From Treponema primitia ZAS-1 (GTDB taxonomy: Bacteria; Spirochaetota; Spirochaetia; Treponematales; Breznakiellaceae), in contig NZ_AEEA01000181.1 in assembly GCF_000297095.1 (NCBI RefSeq), positions 1 through 64,000 on the forward strand: a DNA stretch of 64,000 nt, given 5' to 3'. A program made the position numbers and the translations under genes. Below the pieces are notes generated by a model. The model was not told the origin of the DNA. It saw only the letters and a program-made list of their open reading frames with translations, and did no database searches. This document shows positions 61,015 through 64,000 of this stretch, piece by piece. Every line of letters starts with the position of its first letter. The first letter of the stretch is position 1.

Positions 61015-61420
61015 AATATTTGTAGATAGTAATGTATGGGTCTATTTCTTTGTGCAGGATGAATATAATAAATATAAAATCGCCGGGGAATATTTTTCAA
61101 AGAATGCAAATAATTCTGTATTCATTATAACATATCAGGTAATTAATGAAACAACAAATCAACTTATAAAGAATAAGATTTCAGAAAAAACCATTAAAGA
61201 AAATATTGAATATATGTACAAAATATGTACAATTCAAGATTTTTCAAAAAATATAATATTATCAGCCTCTAAATTAAGAGAATTATATTCATTTTCTTTT
61301 TGGGATAGTATTATTGCGGCAAGTGCAATAGAATCAAATAGTAATATTCTTGCAAGTGAAGACATGCAAGACGGACTAAAAATAAATAATACGACCATTA
61401 AAAATATTTTCAAAATATAA
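61004..61420 (+). CDS. PIN-domain toxin (VapC-like ribonuclease)
   Basis: About 138 residues from ATG 61004 (the frame opens at ATG 60995). PIN acidic residues are in place: Asp in IFVDSNVWVYFF, Glu in QVINETTNQL, Asp in FWDSIIAASAI. VapC toxins cut tRNA or rRNA and are neutralised by their antitoxin. Strongly AT-rich compared with both sides, so recent transfer is likely. Confidence 0.82.
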   Translation: MTDRIFVDSNVWVYFFVQDEYNKYKIAGEYFSKNANNSVFIITYQVINETTNQLIKNKISEKTIKENIEYMYKICTIQDFSKNIILSASKLRELYSFSFWDSIIAASAIESNSNILASEDMQDGLKINNTTIKNIFKI

Positions 61421-61466
61421 TATGAAAAGTGAAATAAAGTACGCCATTATAAAGAGGCAATAAATC

Positions 61467-62378
61467 GTGATCAAATCAACCCAGGAAATAATTGATCGGG
61501 CAATAAAAAGCGCTGCCGGAGGAAAAGAAAAGATCCTGGTCATTGCTGCCGCCCATGATGAGAATGTTTTACAAGCCGCAGCGGCAGCTGCCCATCAGGG
61601 AATAGTAAAACCGGTTTTGGTGGGTAATGCGGAAAAAATCGCTGATATACTGGAAGAAATTGGTGAAAAAAGTACCGATTATTGGATTGAACATGCGGCG
61701 GACAACACAAACGCTGCCGCAAAGGCGGTTTCTCTGGTACGATCGGGAAGGGCCGATTTTTTAATGAAGGGACTGCTCAGTACCGCCGAGTTGATGCGGG
61801 CGGTAATTGATAGGGAAACAGGGCTGCGGACAGGAAAGGTAATAAGCCATGTCATGTTATACGAGACCGCCGCATACCCAAAGATTTTGGCGGTAACCGA
61901 TGGGGGTATGAATACCTATCCGGATTTGGAAAAAAAGATCGCCATTGTAACTAACGCAGCTGAAATGTTTAAGGTCCTTGGTTATGATCGGATAGTAGCA
62001 GCCTGTGTTTGCGGCGCCGAATCGGTGGATCCGAAAATTCAATCTACCGTAGACGCCCAAGCCCTTAGCCGTATGACCAGCCAATGGGATACGTACAATC
62101 TTAAGGTACTGGGACCAGTGGGCCTGGACCTTGCAATCAGTGAAAACGCCTGCCGGCATAAGGGGTACGATGATCCCGATGGCGGTAACGCAGATATTCT
62201 TTTGATGCCAAATTATGAAGTGGGCAATGGGATAGGAAAGGCTCTTACCTATTTTGCGGGGGCACGGTCGGCGGGGATCATTTTAGGAGCGAAGGTTCCT
62301 ATCGTACTGGTATCCCGGTCGGATGAAGCGGAAACAAAACTAAGTTCCATAGCCTTAGGCTGCTTACTGTCTGGTTGA
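61467..62378 (+). CDS. Phosphate butyryl/acetyltransferase (Ptb-like)
   Basis: A 303-residue cytosolic enzyme of the phosphotransacetylase family. Motifs are SGRADFLMKGLLSTAELMRAV, AVTDGGMNTYPDL, and the NYEVGNGIGKALTYFAGARSAGIILGAKVPIVLVSRSD C-terminal block. The length fits phosphate butyryltransferase rather than the longer Pta. It interconverts acyl-CoA and acyl phosphate; no butyrate or acetate kinase is in the window. Confidence 0.88.
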   Translation: MIKSTQEIIDRAIKSAAGGKEKILVIAAAHDENVLQAAAAAAHQGIVKPVLVGNAEKIADILEEIGEKSTDYWIEHAADNTNAAAKAVSLVRSGRADFLMKGLLSTAELMRAVIDRETGLRTGKVISHVMLYETAAYPKILAVTDGGMNTYPDLEKKIAIVTNAAEMFKVLGYDRIVAACVCGAESVDPKIQSTVDAQALSRMTSQWDTYNLKVLGPVGLDLAISENACRHKGYDDPDGGNADILLMPNYEVGNGIGKALTYFAGARSAGIILGAKVPIVLVSRSDEAETKLSSIALGCLLSG

Positions 62379-62400
62379 CCTATTCAGCAGGCTTTGGAAC

Positions 62401-62444
62401 TTGGCAAAAATTGGCTGCCTAAGTTTTTTGTTGATTTTTGCCAA
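62401..62444 (+). repeat. Inverted repeat before the NSS transporter
   Basis: TTGGCAAAAAT (62401-62411) pairs with ATTTTTGCCAA (62434-62444), 11 of 11, loop 22 bases. It may terminate the Ptb message. Confidence 0.5.
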
Positions 62445-62459
62445 CTAGTGTTGTATGAT
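62431..62459 (+). promoter_or_regulatory. Promoter of the NSS transporter
   Basis: TTGATT (62431-62436), 17-bp spacer, TATGAT (62454-62459). It overlaps the inverted repeat and supports the downstream ATG at 62511. Confidence 0.6.
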
Positions 62460-62510
62460 ATGGGTCATGTCTTTCAAGTATCCCTGATGTTTCCAGTAAG
62501 GAGAATTGGT

Positions 62511-63854
62511 ATGGCCCAAACCGGTAGTCTTGCACATCATGCCAAGTTTAGTTCGCGGTGGGGATTTATTCTCGCTTCTGTGGGCTCCGCGGTCGGTATG
62601 GCCAATGTGTGGGGCTTCCCCTATAAAATAGGAGCAAACGGCGGCGGAGCCTTCATCATTGCGTATCTTATATTTGTGGTTATTTTCAGCAGCACCGGGC
62701 TTGCGGCGGAATACGGCATTGGCCGCCGCTCCAAAACCGGTACGGTGGGCTCCTATCATGCGGCGTGGATATCCGGGGGAACTAGGGCCAAAGAAAAAAT
62801 CGGCCGCTTCGTGGGATGGCTTCCTCTGGCAGGATCCATGTGTATCGCCATCGGCTATGCGGTAATTATCACCTATGTGCTTAAAGCCTTTGTCCATTCG
62901 GTGTCCGGCGCACTGATGACGGTGGATACTGCGCAGTGGTTTGAATCCTTTTCGCTCACCAATTATTCGGTGGTTCCCCTCCATATCATTGTGGTGGTGG
63001 GAACCCTCTTGACCCTGCTCCTGGGCGCATCCAGTATTGAAAAGACCAACAAGGTGATGATGCCCCTGTTCTTCCTTGTCTTTGTGGTTCTGGCAATCCG
63101 GGTAGCTTTTCTGCCCGGCGCAGCGGCGGGGTATAAATTCATGATTATCCCCGTGTGGTCCCAGTTCAAAAACCCCATGCTGTGGGTGTGGGCCATGGGT
63201 CAGGCGTTCTTCTCCCTGTCCATGACCGGCAGCGGGATGATCGTCTACGGCGCGTATCTGGATGATAAGGAGGATCTTGTCTCAGCGGCCAGATGGACCG
63301 CCGTATTCGATACCCTCGCAGCATTTGTGGCGGCCCTGGTCATCATTCCTGCGTGTTTTGCCTACAAAATTGATGTGGGCGGCGGCCCCGGGCTCCTCTT
63401 TGTAACCCTGCCGAGGATTTTGCAGGACATCCCCTTTGGGCAGTTCTTCGCTATTATTCTTTATGGAGCCATGATCTTTGCCGGGGTAAGCTCCCTGCAA
63501 AATATGTTTGAAGCGGTGGGCGAATCTTTGCTCAAGCATATTCCCGCACTGACCCGCAAGTTCATGCTGTTTATTCTCTGCGCAGTCTGTCTTGGGGTTG
63601 GGATCAATATGGAACCCATATTCCGGTGGGGTCCCTGGATGGACATAGTATCAATTTATATCATTCCCATCGGCGCAACGCTGGGAGCGGTCTCCTGGTT
63701 CTGGATCATGAAGAAGGACGATCTGATGGAAGAAATTAACAAAGGCGCCCTGAAGGCACATGGAAACTACTGGTATCTCCTGGGAAAGTTTGTCTATGTG
63801 CCCCTGGCGGCGATTCTCTGTGCCGTTGCCTTATTTAAGCAGATATCTTTCTAG
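62511..63854 (+). CDS. Neurotransmitter:sodium symporter (NSS) family transporter
   Basis: A 447-residue LeuT-fold Na+-coupled transporter for amino acids or amines. ATG 62511 has TAAGGAG eight bases upstream; the longer frame from 62394 would include the promoter. The unwound TM1 motif SVGSAVGMANVWGFPYKIGANGGGAFIIAYLIFV is diagnostic, with GLAAEYGIGRRSK following; about 11 helices are predicted. Substrate cannot be read. It lies beside Ptb and a PLP lyase-type gene, an amino-acid fermentation context. Confidence 0.92.
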   Translation: MAQTGSLAHHAKFSSRWGFILASVGSAVGMANVWGFPYKIGANGGGAFIIAYLIFVVIFSSTGLAAEYGIGRRSKTGTVGSYHAAWISGGTRAKEKIGRFVGWLPLAGSMCIAIGYAVIITYVLKAFVHSVSGALMTVDTAQWFESFSLTNYSVVPLHIIVVVGTLLTLLLGASSIEKTNKVMMPLFFLVFVVLAIRVAFLPGAAAGYKFMIIPVWSQFKNPMLWVWAMGQAFFSLSMTGSGMIVYGAYLDDKEDLVSAARWTAVFDTLAAFVAALVIIPACFAYKIDVGGGPGLLFVTLPRILQDIPFGQFFAIILYGAMIFAGVSSLQNMFEAVGESLLKHIPALTRKFMLFILCAVCLGVGINMEPIFRWGPWMDIVSIYIIPIGATLGAVSWFWIMKKDDLMEEINKGALKAHGNYWYLLGKFVYVPLAAILCAVALFKQISF

Positions 63855-63879
63855 GATATTTTAAGAAAAACTATGGTAC

Positions 63880-64000
63880 CTATACAAGCCCCGTTTTCCG
63901 CAGCGCCCGTTCCAGGTCTCCGATGATATCCTCCGCGTCCTCGATACCCACACTGAAACGGAAAAATCCGTCGTGGAACTCCGGGGGGTAGAGATACTGC
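63880..64000 (-). CDS. Cys/Met-metabolism PLP enzyme, C-terminal part (window edge)
   Basis: The minus strand reads YPPEFHDGFFRFSVGIEDAE and IIGDLERALRKTGLV then a stop at 63880. FFRFSVGIEDAxDIIxDLxxAL is the conserved C-terminus of cystathionine gamma-synthase/methionine gamma-lyase enzymes. The gene continues beyond the window, so the specific activity cannot be told. Confidence 0.85.
   Translation of the reverse strand, partial: QYLYPPEFHDGFFRFSVGIEDAEDIIGDLERALRKTGLV

Overview
The window reads as a chromosomal segment of a free-living or host-gut Treponema-like spirochaete of fairly high GC, possibly of the termite-gut group. This is inferred from two FlaA-type periplasmic flagellar sheath proteins beside a class II fructose-bisphosphate aldolase (an order I recall from T. 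pallidum), a divergent FlhA paralogue, a FliL-like protein, spirochaete-type lipoproteins and many short coupled operons. No rRNA, tRNA or CRISPR array was seen.

Layout. 0.1-7.2 kb: operon of three large surface-type lipoproteins built from YDG/MBG-like, Ig-like and GLUG repeats, closed by a strong terminator. 7.4-13.1 kb: a small orphan protein, a FliL-like/MscS pair, a cupin, glmS and a MATE exporter. 13.3-17.1 kb: mtnA, threonine aldolase, M24 peptidase. 17.2-24.2 kb: a glycosidase-like protein coupled to a LuxR-type response regulator, then a minus-strand operon (LamG/FN3 secreted protein, TPR, HDOD, metallo-beta-lactamase fold). 24.2-30.5 kb: uvrC, a decayed HigBA module, the flaA pair with a consensus promoter, and fba. 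30.6-41.1 kb: lipoproteins (one frameshifted), PAP2 phosphatase, mnmE-mnmG, crcB, HIT protein, serS and a membrane protein. 41.1-49.2 kb: a NarX-like histidine kinase converging on a complete F-type ATP synthase operon (atpBEFHAGDC) led by an unknown regulator-like gene. 49.2-54.1 kb: AT-richer accessory block with a His-less Fic protein and its candidate operators, an AlbA_2/RecG-like regulator, gene remnants, a perfect 30-bp palindrome and an FlhA paralogue lacking the FHIPEP loop. 54.2-60.7 kb: nitroreductase/MarR pair, a Firmicutes-like zinc-ribbon/DUF5685/J-protein/Hsp70 cassette, a CmpB-like membrane protein and glutathione peroxidase. 60.7-64 kb: AT-rich VapBC-like module, Ptb, an NSS transporter and the tail of a Cys/Met-metabolism PLP enzyme.

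Two repeat families stand out. The first is a set of ~145-190 bp intergenic palindromes (13.1, 14.55, 26.65, 40.7, 40.9 kb, plus solo arms at 7.8, 14.8 and 17.2 kb). Their arms differ between copies, yet in the three best copies each pair is perfectly self-complementary. The second is a 26-bp imperfect palindrome found four times inside coding sequences (32.13, 32.58, 35.30, 41.22 kb), read in two different frames, once apparently inserted in the G domain of MnmE. These are the best candidates for undescribed biology here, followed by the loop-less FlhA paralogue and the Fic/operator arrangement.
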